DNA of 64,000 bases from Iodobacter fluviatilis (lineage in GTDB: Bacteria; Pseudomonadota; Gammaproteobacteria; Burkholderiales; Chitinibacteraceae), in assembly GCF_900451195.1 (NCBI RefSeq), contig NZ_UGHR01000001.1, positions 186,001 through 250,000 on the forward strand, read 5' to 3'. Of the stretch, positions 54,250-63,938 are shown piece by piece (position 1 is the first letter of the stretch; the number at the start of each line of letters is the position of its first letter). Below the pieces are notes generated by a model that saw only the letters and a list, made by a program, of their open reading frames with translations, was not told the DNA's origin and ran no database searches. A program made the translations under genes and the position numbers.

Positions 54250-54738
54250 ATGCTGCCCCGTTTTGCCATTTTGATCGTGGCCATTTTACTGAGTGCTTGC
54301 CAGGAAAAAAGTACGCCGCCTGCAAAAGCGCTTGCCAAGAACGAAGCCAGTACGCCTGATCTGTTTTTTAAGAAAAATCAGGCAGAGTGGGACAGCCTTT
54401 TGCAGTTTATCGGCCAGAATCCACAGGATATCAATTTGTGGGAAAGGCCGCCGCTGAAGCATGCGCTGCGCCTCTTGCTGGGCCCGCAGCTCAATGTGTT
54501 TAAACAGTATATGGAAAAATGCAGCCCTGTATTGCAGGATAAAGTGCTTTATATCCGGGGCAGTATGCAGGATGAAAGCAAGGGGCAGGCCTATCTGTTG
54601 ATTGATATTGAAAACAGAAAGCTGGAAGTGGGGCTGATTAGCAATGGAAAACTGGAGGTGCTTTCAACTCCGGGTGAGGCTATTCGGCTGCCGGATGATT
54701 TAAAGCCGCTGACAGACAACCTAAGTATTCAAATGTAA
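54250..54738 (+). CDS. Hypothetical lipoprotein, 162 aa
   Basis: The N-terminus MLPRFAILIVAILLSACQEK has a lipobox (LLSAC), so the mature protein should be lipid-anchored on Cys17. Gln and Glu follow the Cys, which does not signal inner-membrane retention. The mature domain (about 45-162) contains ALRLLLGPQLNVFKQYMEKC and the strand pattern GQAYLLIDIENRKLEVGLIS. I recognise no family. It comes about 100 bp after the DUF1415 gene. Confidence 0.7.
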   Translation: MLPRFAILIVAILLSACQEKSTPPAKALAKNEASTPDLFFKKNQAEWDSLLQFIGQNPQDINLWERPPLKHALRLLLGPQLNVFKQYMEKCSPVLQDKVLYIRGSMQDESKGQAYLLIDIENRKLEVGLISNGKLEVLSTPGEAIRLPDDLKPLTDNLSIQM

Positions 54739-54836
54739 GTATTTGTGCAAAGGGAGCCAGCGACAACGGCCTCAGCGTTTATGTTTTTTTGATCTCTGCA
54801 TCACTGCCACTGTGCCGGGTAAATTTCGCATAAGCA

Positions 54837-54864
54837 TTTACTCCTGTCAGATGACAGGTATAAT
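54837..54864 (+). promoter_or_regulatory. tRNA-Arg promoter with a palindrome filling the spacer
   Basis: TTTACT (54837-54842), a 16-bp spacer and TATAAT (54859-54864) make a good sigma70 promoter 21 bp before the tRNA. The spacer is exactly CCTGTCAGATGACAGG, with perfect 7-bp arms CCTGTCA/TGACAGG. The placement is what a repressor operator would have. Confidence 0.7.
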
Positions 54865-54885
54865 ACGCCCGCTGCAGCAATCATG

Positions 54886-54960
54886 GTCCTCGTAGTACAA
54901 CGGATAGTACAAGTGCCTCCTAAGCGCTAGATACAGGTTCGATTCCTGTCGGGGATACCA
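54886..54960 (+). tRNA. tRNA-Arg(CCT)
   Basis: The acceptor GTCCTCG pairs with CGGGGAT, starting with a G-U, and CCA is encoded. The anticodon loop CTCCTAA gives anticodon CCT (54919-54921), reading AGG. GGTTCGATTCC is the T arm. The length is 75 nt. Confidence 0.96.
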
Positions 54961-54973
54961 GCGCAAACACATC

Positions 54974-54996
54974 AACCCGCTTTACGCGGGTTTTTT
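54974..54996 (+). terminator. Terminator of tRNA-Arg
   Basis: AACCCGC and GCGGGTT with a 5-nt loop, then six T. A second hairpin (AAACAGCTCC/GGGGCTGTTT) follows at about 55030-55053 and may serve the convergent chemoreceptor gene. Confidence 0.9.
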
Positions 54997-55082
54997 GTGG
55001 GCTGCGTTTGGGTTTTATATGCTAAAAATGCAAACAGCTCCATGATGGGGCTGTTTTTTGAAGCGATGATTGGCTCGTATTT

Positions 55083-56969
55083 TTAAAGCTTGAAACGGCC
55101 AAACTGCTCGGTCAGGTAGGCAGCCAGCTCGTTTAAATCATGGACGGTTTTGGTGGCTTGCTGCAGATTAGAATCAGACTGCTGCATTTGATTGGTAATA
55201 TTTTCTGCGCTTTGTGCCATAGCGGTGGTGGCGTTTTGTTGCTCCAGCGTAGCGTGGGCAATTTCACCAATCTTGGCCATCACTTCATCCATGTTTTCGC
55301 GAATTGTCCCAATTTTGGCTGCGGCTTCTTCGGATAAGTTCACGCCGCTTTGCACCGCGGTAATGGTGGTTTGCATATTATTAACTGCAATGCCTGTTTC
55401 ACCCCGAATCCCGTCAATCATGCCGGTAATTTCAATGGTGGCCGAAGAGGTGCGTTCGGCAAGTTTACGAACTTCATCTGCCACAACCGCAAAGCCGCGT
55501 CCTTGCTCGCCAGCCCTTGCGGCTTCGATTGCCGCATTCAGTGCAAGTAAATTGGTTTGATCCGCAATTTCTTTAATAACCCGAATAATGCCGCTGATAT
55601 CCTGTGCTCTTTGATTCAGCCTGTCGAGCAGGCTGGATAAATCGCCGACTTCTCTGGCTGATTTTCCCACTTCATTGGCTACTTCTTTTACTGTAGAGGC
55701 CGATTGCCCAGATAAAGCACCTGTGCTGGTGACCAATTGATTGGCATCTCTGGAGTTATCAGCAATATGCGAAATACTGACGGTGATTTCTTCAATTGTT
55801 GCGGCATTTGAGGCTGATAAATCGGAAAGCCGCTGTGAGTCATTTGCCAGATCATTGAGCACCGAATTAATAGAGCCAATACCCGTGGTTAAATTAACTG
55901 TTTCCTTGCGAATATCAACGAATATGGAGCGCAATTGTTCGGTAAAGCGATTAAAGGCTTGCGCGGTCGCTGCAATTTCATCGCTGCCTTCAATTTCTAT
56001 TTTGCGCGTTAAGTCACCGCCGCCCTGAGCAATTTCCTGCATGGCAATGCGGACTTTATCAAGGCTCTTAAGCATTTTGCTAATCAGAAAGCCTGCCACG
56101 GGAATCACAATAATTAAGAGGAAGACCAAAGCTGCAATGGCTTGCCACACCAATTGATTCAGCGGCTCCAGAATGGTGTGTTTATCAATGACAAGGATAA
56201 GATCAATATCCGTTCCCTCTACTGGCTGAACAAATACGTATTTATCTTCACCACCAATACTGATTTCTGTCAGCTCACGGCTATTTGCAATCGTAGCCAT
56301 ATTGCTGGCGTTCAGATCACTAGAGATATCTGTAGTGGGTTTGTTGAGTTTATCTTTGTCTGCATGGGCCAGAATTTGCCCTGTTTTATCAGCAAGAACA
56401 GCATAGCCATTGCCTGTGAGTTTAATGTTTAAAACATCTTTTACCACCCCTGCAAGTGATATATCTACTGCAGCAACGCCTTTAAAACCGGCATCGCCTT
56501 TTACTGGGGAGGCAAAAGATAATATTAGCTGTTTGCTTTCTGCATCGATATAAGGCGGTGTGAGAATGGTTTTTCCAGCCGCCATCGCTTGCTTATACCA
56601 AGGCCTTGATGTCGGATCAAAATCAGCAGGCATATTTACGACATGGCCGCTGATGAATTTTTTATCCGGGGTGCCGATATAGGCTAAATCAAATTTAGCA
56701 CTTTTTTCGGTTTGATATAAAGCTGGCACCGGATCTGTCGCTTTTGATAATGCATCTGCAAGGCCTGAAACTATATTTTGTTTTTCTTCTACCCAATTAC
56801 GCAGCACGACATTATAGCCCGTGCTAATCCCGATAATTTCATTATGCAAACTGACATTAATCATTTCGTGCCGCATTTTTAAATAGCTGCCATATGTAAG
56901 TATGGCGCCAGAAATAAGCGTGAGTAATGAAATAAATGCGATCAGTTTTACTTTAAGAGATTGGTTCAT
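55083..56969 (-). CDS. Methyl-accepting chemotaxis protein, dCache_1 type
   Basis: The 628-aa receptor has membrane segments near 9-29 and 273-296. The sensor between them is dCache_1: [20 protein letters not shown] is the classical ligand-pocket region, followed by [20 protein letters not shown] and [16 protein letters not shown] and a signalling domain ([19 protein letters not shown]) come next. Sensors with this pocket often bind amino acids, here a guess. AGAG precedes the ATG. It is convergent with the tRNA-Arg gene. Confidence 0.92.
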   Translation of the reverse strand: MNQSLKVKLIAFISLLTLISGAILTYGSYLKMRHEMINVSLHNEIIGISTGYNVVLRNWVEEKQNIVSGLADALSKATDPVPALYQTEKSAKFDLAYIGTPDKKFISGHVVNMPADFDPTSRPWYKQAMAAGKTILTPPYIDAESKQLILSFASPVKGDAGFKGVAAVDISLAGVVKDVLNIKLTGNGYAVLADKTGQILAHADKDKLNKPTTDISSDLNASNMATIANSRELTEISIGGEDKYVFVQPVEGTDIDLILVIDKHTILEPLNQLVWQAIAALVFLLIIVIPVAGFLISKMLKSLDKVRIAMQEIAQGGGDLTRKIEIEGSDEIAATAQAFNRFTEQLRSIFVDIRKETVNLTTGIGSINSVLNDLANDSQRLSDLSASNAATIEEITVSISHIADNSRDANQLVTSTGALSGQSASTVKEVANEVGKSAREVGDLSSLLDRLNQRAQDISGIIRVIKEIADQTNLLALNAAIEAARAGEQGRGFAVVADEVRKLAERTSSATIEITGMIDGIRGETGIAVNNMQTTITAVQSGVNLSEEAAAKIGTIRENMDEVMAKIGEIAHATLEQQNATTAMAQSAENITNQMQQSDSNLQQATKTVHDLNELAAYLTEQFGRFKL

Positions 56970-57153
56970 GATCGGGCTCTTTTATGCAAATAACATGATT
57001 TATACAGAAAGAGCAAAAGGCCATAGCGATTGAATTGCGAATGAATCCTGATTCGCAATAAAAAAGCAAGCCCTGCTTTAGGTATTTACATGGTAATTAT
57101 TGCATATAAAAGAGCAAGTGCCAGGATTAATTAGCCTTTGCTGATCTAAGGTA

Positions 57154-59355
57154 TTACCCGCGTATAACACGGATCACTTCATTCACGTCTTGCAATTTAA
57201 TTAAGATTCTTTGTAATTGTTCAGCATCCCGGATTTCTAAAGTAAATCTCATTAATACGCGCTGATCTTTGTTTTGCGTATTCACGGCAGTGACATTGAT
57301 TCGCTCTCTTGCCATGATGTCGCTTAAATCGCGCAGCAAAGTACCGCGGTTATGCGCTTCAACTAATAAATCTGTGGCAAAAACATGGCCGCGCTGAATA
57401 CCCCAGTCTGCATTAATTAAACGCTCCGGTGCGGCACTGGCGAGGCGTTTTAATGTGCTGCAATCACTGCGGTGAATTGAAATACCGCGGCCCTTGGTTA
57501 CAAAGCCCATGACATGATCGGGCGGAACAGGCTTGCAACATTTGGCGAGCAGGGTCATCAGTTTATCTACCCCCTCAATCAGAATGCCTTCGCCATTACC
57601 ATTTGCTCTTGCTGCTTTGATAAAGTCGTTAGGCTGCTCAGAGATGGGCTCGATAGGGGCAAGGCTTTCTCTGAAGGCCTGATTAAGCTCACGCTGAGAA
57701 ATTTCGCCCTGACCAAGCGCCGCAAACAGCTCTTCGATATGCTTGCAGCCTAATTTAACGGCGATATTGTCTTGATTAGCATCTCTGGCTGCGCAGCGGG
57801 CGGCTTCTTTATCGTAAATTGAGCGGCCTGCTTCAATGGCGATATCCTGGTGCTGCTGGCGTATCCAGTGGCGTATTTTGCTGGCGGCACGGTGGCTCTT
57901 TACATAGCCCTGATGCAGCCAGTCAAGGCTGGGGCCGCCTTCTTTGGCTGAAAGGATTTCTACCCGCTGGCCGTTTTCCAGTGCGGTGTAAAGCGGCACA
58001 ATCTGGCCGTTTACTTTTGCACCACGGCAGCGATGGCCCAGATCGGTGTGCACGTGGTAGGCAAAGTCTACCGGCGTGCTGCCCTTAGGCAGGGTGATGA
58101 CGCGTCCTGCCGGGGTGAGTATATAAATAGTGTCATCAAACAGCTCGGCTTTGAAGGTCTCGGCAAATTGCGTTTCGCTGGCCATATCTTCGCGCCAGTC
58201 TAGGAGCTGGCGCAGCCAAGCAATTTTTTCTTCGTAGCGGGCATCGCCTTGGCCGCCTTCTTTGTAGCGCCAGTGTGCAGCCACACCGTATTCGGCGTGC
58301 TCGTGCATTTCTATGGTGCGGATCTGTACTTCAACCGCTTTATCATTTTCACCGATCACAGCGGTGTGCAGGCTGCGATAAAAATTGCCTTTAGGGTGGG
58401 CAATATAATCGTCAAATTCGCCAGGAATAGGCTGCCAGAGGTTGTGCACAATACCAAGCGCGGTATAGCAGTCTTTTAAATCAGGCACCAAAATACGCAC
58501 GGCGCGGATATCGTAAAGCTCAGAGAAATCGAGCTTCTTTTTCTGCATCTTTTTCCAGATACTGAAAATATGCTTGGGCCGCCCCATCAGATCGGCTTTT
58601 ACCCCCGCGTTATTCAGCTCAATTCTGAGGGTGCTTAATACGTCATCAATAAATTTTTCCCGGTCAACCCGGCGCTCATCCAGCAGTTTGGCGATTTTTT
58701 TATAGGTGTCGGGGTGCAAGTACCGGAAGCCTAGATCTTCCAGCTCCCATTTGATTTGCCATACGCCTAAGCGATTGGCCAGCGGGGCAAACAGATCCAG
58801 GGTTTCTTGGGCTATACGGCGGCGTACATCGTCCGGAGCCTGCGCCAGCTCATGCATGGTTTGGGTGCGCCAAGCCAGCTTGATCAGCACGGCGCGGATG
58901 TCTTCCACCATGGCGATCAGCATTTTGCGTACGGCCTCGATCTGCTGTGCAGCATCTGCCGCTTTGCCACCGGCAGGATGGGCTAGGCTGCGTAATTGAC
59001 TGACCTTGCTTGCACCATCAAGCAGCCGTGTGACATCCGGGCCAAAGTGGGTATTGATCAGCTCCATAGGCTGATTCAGCTGGGTAGGCAGGGCAAATAA
59101 GAGTGTGGCGATGACGGAATTGGCATCAAGGCGTAAATCCGCCACGATAGAAGCGCTGGCTACGGCGTGCTGAAAGAGCGAGCTGCCGGTATCGGTATGA
59201 ATGCGCTGGCCGTATTGCTCAAAGACCCAGTCCAGTGCTTGTCGTAAGCGTACGATATCTGTTGGCGGGTAGCGCTCTGTTAAGGCGCTGAGCCAGCGAT
59301 CAGGATCTGCCGCTTCTGCAATAGATTGGGCAAGCGGGCGGGTAACGGCAACCAT
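57154..59355 (-). CDS. relA: (p)ppGpp synthetase RelA
   Basis: The 733-aa protein has the RelA/SpoT order. A degenerate HD-like region (about 50-160) lacks the HD and ED catalytic residues (ATLLFALPTQ where SpoT has LLHDVIEDT), so hydrolase activity is expected to be lost. The synthetase domain (about 235-360) has YDIRAVRILV and GEFDDYIAHPKGNFYRSLHT, with the acidic FDD typical of RelA. TGS (about 405-465) and a C-terminal ACT domain (about 660-733) follow. It makes ppGpp on stalled ribosomes. No neighbour suggests an operon. Confidence 0.93.
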   Translation of the reverse strand: MVAVTRPLAQSIAEAADPDRWLSALTERYPPTDIVRLRQALDWVFEQYGQRIHTDTGSSLFQHAVASASIVADLRLDANSVIATLLFALPTQLNQPMELINTHFGPDVTRLLDGASKVSQLRSLAHPAGGKAADAAQQIEAVRKMLIAMVEDIRAVLIKLAWRTQTMHELAQAPDDVRRRIAQETLDLFAPLANRLGVWQIKWELEDLGFRYLHPDTYKKIAKLLDERRVDREKFIDDVLSTLRIELNNAGVKADLMGRPKHIFSIWKKMQKKKLDFSELYDIRAVRILVPDLKDCYTALGIVHNLWQPIPGEFDDYIAHPKGNFYRSLHTAVIGENDKAVEVQIRTIEMHEHAEYGVAAHWRYKEGGQGDARYEEKIAWLRQLLDWREDMASETQFAETFKAELFDDTIYILTPAGRVITLPKGSTPVDFAYHVHTDLGHRCRGAKVNGQIVPLYTALENGQRVEILSAKEGGPSLDWLHQGYVKSHRAASKIRHWIRQQHQDIAIEAGRSIYDKEAARCAARDANQDNIAVKLGCKHIEELFAALGQGEISQRELNQAFRESLAPIEPISEQPNDFIKAARANGNGEGILIEGVDKLMTLLAKCCKPVPPDHVMGFVTKGRGISIHRSDCSTLKRLASAAPERLINADWGIQRGHVFATDLLVEAHNRGTLLRDLSDIMARERINVTAVNTQNKDQRVLMRFTLEIRDAEQLQRILIKLQDVNEVIRVIRG

Positions 59356-59627
59356 ATCGAATCACTACGAAAAATTAGAAGCTAATTTTGCCTACTTTGC
59401 GTGGCTAGTCATAGAGTGAACTGTGTTTATTGTAAATAATTTCTTGTTTTTATATAGGAAGACTGCTGTTTTTTACTTACAAGAAACAAATCCCCGATTA
59501 AATGCGCCGATATTGTTCTGAAGCTTGAGGTTTGGGTGGAATAAGCCGATACAGCTTTTACCTGAATACGCGAGCAATCAACTAAAGAAATGCCCCGCTC
59601 GTTTCCTTGGTTTAATTGAAGGCATGC

Positions 59628-61139
59628 TCAGAGTTTAAAAAATTGAATTTGATCCTGTACAAGCTGAGTTTGAGTGCCGATATCAGTGGATGTTGCGCTC
59701 AACTCCTCGGCAAGCGCGGCATTGTTGCCGGATATGCGGTTAAATTGGCGCATGGTTTCACTCATTTTCCCAATTGCACCAGATTGGTTGGCAGCAGATT
59801 CGGAGATTTGCGAAATCAGATCGGCGGTGCGTTGAATTGAGTTTTCAATCTGATCCAGCGCTTGGATGGCGGCATCTGATTTATCGATACTTTCTGTTGC
59901 CAGCGCTTCAATATCAGAGGCTGCAATCTGGCTTCTGAGTGCCAGTTTTTGCACTTCTGTGGCGACAACAGCAAATCCTTTGCCGTGTTCTCCCGCTCTG
60001 GCGGCTTCAATGGCGGCATTCAGTGCCAGCAAATTAGTCTGGTAGGCAATGTCGTCAACAATACTGACCTTTTTGGCGATTTTACGCATCACACTGACCG
60101 TTTCTCTGACGATGTACGCGCCATTTTTAGAGGCTGCAACCGCGTCTTTAGATTGCGTGACAGACAGCTGGCTGTTTTTAAGCGTGTGGTGTGTGGTATC
60201 GGTGAGCAGATTTAAAGTGTTGGTATTTGCCTCAATGCCGCTTGCCAGCTCACCACTGGAGTCCCGAAGCTGTTGTGCGGTCGCGTTAATCTGAGCAGAG
60301 AGGGTAGAGAGCGTTGCAACGCAGTTTTGGGTTTCTGAAATAATCAGCTTTAAATGCATTCCCATGGCCTTAATGCCTGCCAGCAGGCCCGTTGAATCTT
60401 GTGGATTCAGTGCGGTAACGACTTGTAAATTGCCTGCTGCAATGTGGGTCATCACATTCGCCATGGCAGGTTCGGCTTCTAATATACGGATCACTTTGCG
60501 GTAGGTAGAAGCCACAATTAAGGTAATGATCATCAGCGTGATGATTAATAGACCTAGTGCCAGCGTAATGCTTTTTTGACTGGTTTTTGTGGCCGCTGTT
60601 TCTTCCTGTTGCTGGTAAGCCAGCGCAAGCGGAACGACGGCATCGATAGCTTTGCGGTGAGTGACATAGAGTGCTTGCAATTTGAGAGCCGTTTCTTTTA
60701 TTGAAAGGCTGTCGTAGTTTTCTATTGCAGGTAGTAGCTGCTGATTTAAAAGGCTTAAGTATTGCCGGGCTGGGGGATAAGCTGAATCACGCATAGCGCT
60801 GATAATAGAAGCGGGAAAAGCGCTGTTTTGCCAGTATTTTTGCCGCTCTTCAAAATGGGCGACCGCTTTTTTCAGGTCTTGAATCAGCAAGGCACGCTGA
60901 GCGCCATCGTTGCTATTAATTAATTGTTGGGCCAGTAAATGTGTTTCTACCAGATTGGCTGGTGGAGGGAGTACATCGGCAATTAAATCTTTGCTGGTGA
61001 TAATGCGCTGGTAACGCGGGCCATTAATCAACACTTCAGAAGAAATACGCCAGATCATGGCTGCTTGAGTTAGCAGTAATAAAATAATCAGCAAAAGCAG
61101 GCTGATGAATTGCCTGCGTACCGTCGCCGCTTTGCTCAT
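59628..61139 (-). CDS. Methyl-accepting chemotaxis protein, short sensor
   Basis: The 503-aa receptor has membrane segments near 10-30 and 188-212 and a helical periplasmic domain of about 155 residues ([40 protein letters not shown]), resembling four-helix-bundle sensors. The signalling domain has [20 protein letters not shown] and [18 protein letters not shown], in which [11 protein letters not shown] departs from the usual [19 protein letters not shown] precedes the ATG. It is the nearest gene upstream of relA on the minus strand, about 270 bp away. Confidence 0.9.
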   Translation of the reverse strand: MSKAATVRRQFISLLLLIILLLLTQAAMIWRISSEVLINGPRYQRIITSKDLIADVLPPPANLVETHLLAQQLINSNDGAQRALLIQDLKKAVAHFEERQKYWQNSAFPASIISAMRDSAYPPARQYLSLLNQQLLPAIENYDSLSIKETALKLQALYVTHRKAIDAVVPLALAYQQQEETAATKTSQKSITLALGLLIITLMIITLIVASTYRKVIRILEAEPAMANVMTHIAAGNLQVVTALNPQDSTGLLAGIKAMGMHLKLIISETQNCVATLSTLSAQINATAQQLRDSSGELASGIEANTNTLNLLTDTTHHTLKNSQLSVTQSKDAVAASKNGAYIVRETVSVMRKIAKKVSIVDDIAYQTNLLALNAAIEAARAGEHGKGFAVVATEVQKLALRSQIAASDIEALATESIDKSDAAIQALDQIENSIQRTADLISQISESAANQSGAIGKMSETMRQFNRISGNNAALAEELSATSTDIGTQTQLVQDQIQFFKL

Positions 61140-61299
61140 TAATCATCCCTCGCATTTAAAATAAGAAACTAGGCCGATTGCAGAGTAAAACGTATTCTGC
61201 AAAATAAAATATGGATACAGGATATTTTGGGCTTAATTTCTTATTTAGCTTAGCTCAGGCGGCATATTTCTCAAACATACATAAACTGGCCTTGCTCTA

Positions 61300-62178
61300 T
61301 TAATAGCGGCTGCCAGAGCTTAATTCATCTTGTAAGCGATGAAGCAGAGCAAGCCTTTGCGGGCTGATCGTGCCTTCTTCCACCCCAGCACGCATACCGC
61401 AATCGGGCTCCTGGCGGTGGCGGCAATTATGAAAACGGCAGGTGCCGATGCGCTCTCGGAACTCCGGGAAATAAGCGGGTAAATCCTGGGCTGTAATATG
61501 CGCCAGGCCAAATGACTGCAGGCCGGGGGAATCAATCAGCGCGGATTCGGCATCCAGATGATAAAAAGTAGCATTCGTGGTGGTGTGTTTACCAGAATCA
61601 AGCGCAACCGAGATTTCATTGACCCGGGCATTGGCATCGGGCAGAAGGGCATTGGTAATGGTGGACTTACCCATCCCTGATTGCCCTACCAGTACAGAAA
61701 TATGCCCGACTAATGAATCACGCAATGGCGCGATATTATCCAGCGCTGAAATCTCTACCAGCTTGTAGCCTAGGTTTACAAAGTATTCCAGACGCTCTCT
61801 GGCAGCCGTTGCTGATGGTAAATCGCATTTATTTAAGCAAATTAGTGTTTGAATGCCACCGGCTTCGGCGGCAATGGCACAGCGGCTGATCAGCTCGGTG
61901 GAAAAGCTAGGCTCTGAAGCCACCACAATAATCAGCTGGGTGACATTGGCTGCAATCAGTTTACTTTTCCACGCATCCGAGCGGTACAGCAGGGTTTTAC
62001 GCTCTAAAACACGTTCAATGACTGCTTGTTCGTCATTTAAAATTTGAATGTCGACTAAGTCGCCGCAGGAGTAATCCGTTTTTTTACCACGGGTGCTGGC
62101 CCGAAGGCGCTTGCCACCCGCGCATTCAATAATATAAGACTTGCCGTGGCTAGCGACGATACGGGCTGTTTCGGTCAT
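61300..62178 (-). CDS. rsgA: Ribosome small-subunit GTPase RsgA
   Basis: The 292-aa protein has an OB domain (ARIVASHGKSYIIECAGG), then a circularly permuted GTPase domain in which G4 (CLNKCDL) comes before G1 (GQSGMGKST) and G3 (LIDSPGLQSFGL). The zinc domain has CRFHNCRHRQEPDC. RsgA releases RbfA and checks maturation of the 30S subunit. ATG 62178 is favoured because it starts the OB domain; an in-frame TTG 13 codons upstream adds a leader that does not belong to the family. Confidence 0.93.
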   Translation of the reverse strand: MTETARIVASHGKSYIIECAGGKRLRASTRGKKTDYSCGDLVDIQILNDEQAVIERVLERKTLLYRSDAWKSKLIAANVTQLIIVVASEPSFSTELISRCAIAAEAGGIQTLICLNKCDLPSATAARERLEYFVNLGYKLVEISALDNIAPLRDSLVGHISVLVGQSGMGKSTITNALLPDANARVNEISVALDSGKHTTTNATFYHLDAESALIDSPGLQSFGLAHITAQDLPAYFPEFRERIGTCRFHNCRHRQEPDCGMRAGVEEGTISPQRLALLHRLQDELSSGSRY

Positions 62179-62259
62179 GTAGTTGCTTTTTAAAGTGAGG
62201 GCGTCCCAAAAGGGCAACGCAGATAAATCATTGAGGCAAATGCCATCGATATGGATTGA

Positions 62260-62286
62260 TTCCGGGGCCGGGCTCTGGCCCCGGAA
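62260..62286. terminator. GC-rich hairpin between phhB and rsgA
   Basis: TTCCGGGGCC and GGCCCCGGAA form a perfect 10-bp stem with a 7-nt loop, placed just after the phhB stop. No T-run follows on the minus strand, so it may be a weak terminator or an mRNA stabiliser between two genes. Confidence 0.4.
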
Positions 62287-62291
62287 GAGGC

Positions 62292-62609
62292 TTAGTTTTT
62301 TTTATGCAGGGCGTCCGAGCGTGCGGCACAGATAAAATCATTACGGCTAACACCATTGGCGCTATGGGTATTCCAGCGCACGCGGCAGCGGCTGTAGCTG
62401 ACATCCAGATCCGGGTGGTGGTCTTGCTGATTGGCCATCCAGGCGACTGCGTTTACAAAGCCCATGGTTTCATAAAAGTTTTTAAAGCGAAAAGTTTTCT
62501 CAAGATAGGCTTCGGTAACGATCCAATCCTGCAGATCAGTAGAGAGCATTTCGGCTTCAACTTCACTGAGTTTAGCTGCATCATCTTGGCAATTTTCTGT
62601 GCTTAGCAT
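62292..62609 (-). CDS. phhB: Pterin-4a-carbinolamine dehydratase PhhB
   Basis: The 105-aa protein matches the family: TFRFKNFYETMGFVNAVAWM, then DHHPDLDVSYSRCRVRWNTH. The catalytic His residues are in the HHPD and NTH positions. It dehydrates pterin-4a-carbinolamine made by aromatic amino acid hydroxylases and so recycles tetrahydropterin. No phenylalanine hydroxylase is in the window. It lies between the M48 protease gene and rsgA, all on the minus strand. Confidence 0.93.
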   Translation of the reverse strand: MLSTENCQDDAAKLSEVEAEMLSTDLQDWIVTEAYLEKTFRFKNFYETMGFVNAVAWMANQQDHHPDLDVSYSRCRVRWNTHSANGVSRNDFICAARSDALHKKN

Positions 62610-62647
62610 TTATGTTCTCTCTGAGGGGATCAATATTAGCAATTAGT

Positions 62648-63895
62648 CTAATTCAGTTTTTTCAAAGCTGCGATCCGTAATGCTGCAGGCGGGTGACTAT
62701 CGTAAAACATACTGTGCAAAGGATCGGGCGTCAGCGTGGCGGCATTATCGCGATAAAGCTTTACCAGCGCATTAATCAGATCATGGGCTGATTCTTGTTT
62801 GGCAGCGTAGGCATCGGCTTCATACTCGTGTTTGCGTGAAGACATTGAGCTGACAGGGGCAAAAATAAAGGTAAAGACCGGCATCACTAAAAAGAACAGC
62901 AGCAGTGCTGTTGCCGTGGATTGGCTGCTGACGCCAAGCCCCTGATAAAACCATAATTCTTGTTTTAATTGCCCTAAAACCCACAGCATGCCCAGCATCA
63001 GTCCAAAGGTCCAAATCATGCGTTTGGCAATATGACGATGCTTAAAGTGGCCTAATTCATGCGCCAGAACGGCAGCGACTTCGCTGCTGTTTAAATGCTT
63101 GAGAAGAGTATCAAAAAACACAATTCGTTTGGCTTTACCCAAGCCGGTAAAATAAGCATTGCCGTGGCTGGAGCGTTTAGAGCCATCCATTACATAAATG
63201 CCATTGGTTTTAAAGCCGCAGCGGCTTAAGAGCGATTCGATCCGCTCTTTTAAATCTGGATCAGAGAGCGGCTCAAATTTATTAAAAATAGGCGCAATAA
63301 AAGTCGGAAAAGCCCACATTAATAAGAGTGAAAATCCGACCCACACGGCCCAAACCCATAGCCACCAATACGTGCCCATTTGCTCCATCAGCCAAAGCAC
63401 TCCCGCCAAAAGTGGCAGGCCAATTATGGTGGCCACAGCGGTGGTTTTAAGCGTGTCAGCAATAAATAATTGGGCGCTCATATTATTAAAACCAAAGCCA
63501 GCTTCAATTTTAAATGTGGAAATCAGAGTAAATGGCAGAGTGATTAAGCTATGAATCAGCGTAATGCCCATAATCAGGGCAACACCCGCCCAAAGCGATG
63601 AGGTAAACCAGCCTGATATCAGCTGGTTCAGCCATTCAATCCCGCCGCCCAAAGTAAATGCGCCCAAAAGCATGGCTTCAAACAGAGTAACGATCATGCC
63701 AAAACGTGTTTTTGCCACAGTGTAATCCGCGGCGCGTTGGTGCGAGGCTGGGGTAATCTCAGAGATAAACTCAGCAGGAACGCTGCCTCGGTGGCGTTTT
63801 ACATGGTTGATATGGCGCATTGCCAGCCAGAGTTGCAATATTACGCTGGCCGTTAAAGCAAACAGAAAGAGGAGGGAGAACTGATTTGCGTTCAT
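62648..63895 (-). CDS. M48 family integral-membrane metallopeptidase (Ste24-like)
   Basis: The 415-aa protein has about six membrane segments and the zinc motif AAVLAHELGHFKHRHI (HExxH). The third zinc ligand Glu is in SRKHEYEADAYAAKQ. The preceding GNAYFTGLGKAKRIVFFDT is also typical of the Ste24/CaaX-protease-like M48 group. It should cleave membrane or envelope proteins from the cytoplasmic side. It is the first minus-strand gene next to the divergent orn, which starts 43 bp away. Confidence 0.92.
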   Translation of the reverse strand: MNANQFSLLFLFALTASVILQLWLAMRHINHVKRHRGSVPAEFISEITPASHQRAADYTVAKTRFGMIVTLFEAMLLGAFTLGGGIEWLNQLISGWFTSSLWAGVALIMGITLIHSLITLPFTLISTFKIEAGFGFNNMSAQLFIADTLKTTAVATIIGLPLLAGVLWLMEQMGTYWWLWVWAVWVGFSLLLMWAFPTFIAPIFNKFEPLSDPDLKERIESLLSRCGFKTNGIYVMDGSKRSSHGNAYFTGLGKAKRIVFFDTLLKHLNSSEVAAVLAHELGHFKHRHIAKRMIWTFGLMLGMLWVLGQLKQELWFYQGLGVSSQSTATALLLFFLVMPVFTFIFAPVSSMSSRKHEYEADAYAAKQESAHDLINALVKLYRDNAATLTPDPLHSMFYDSHPPAALRIAALKKLN

Positions 63896-63938
63896 TTACG
63901 GGTAAAATAGCATTTTTGTGTGTTGAATAGGGCCAAGT

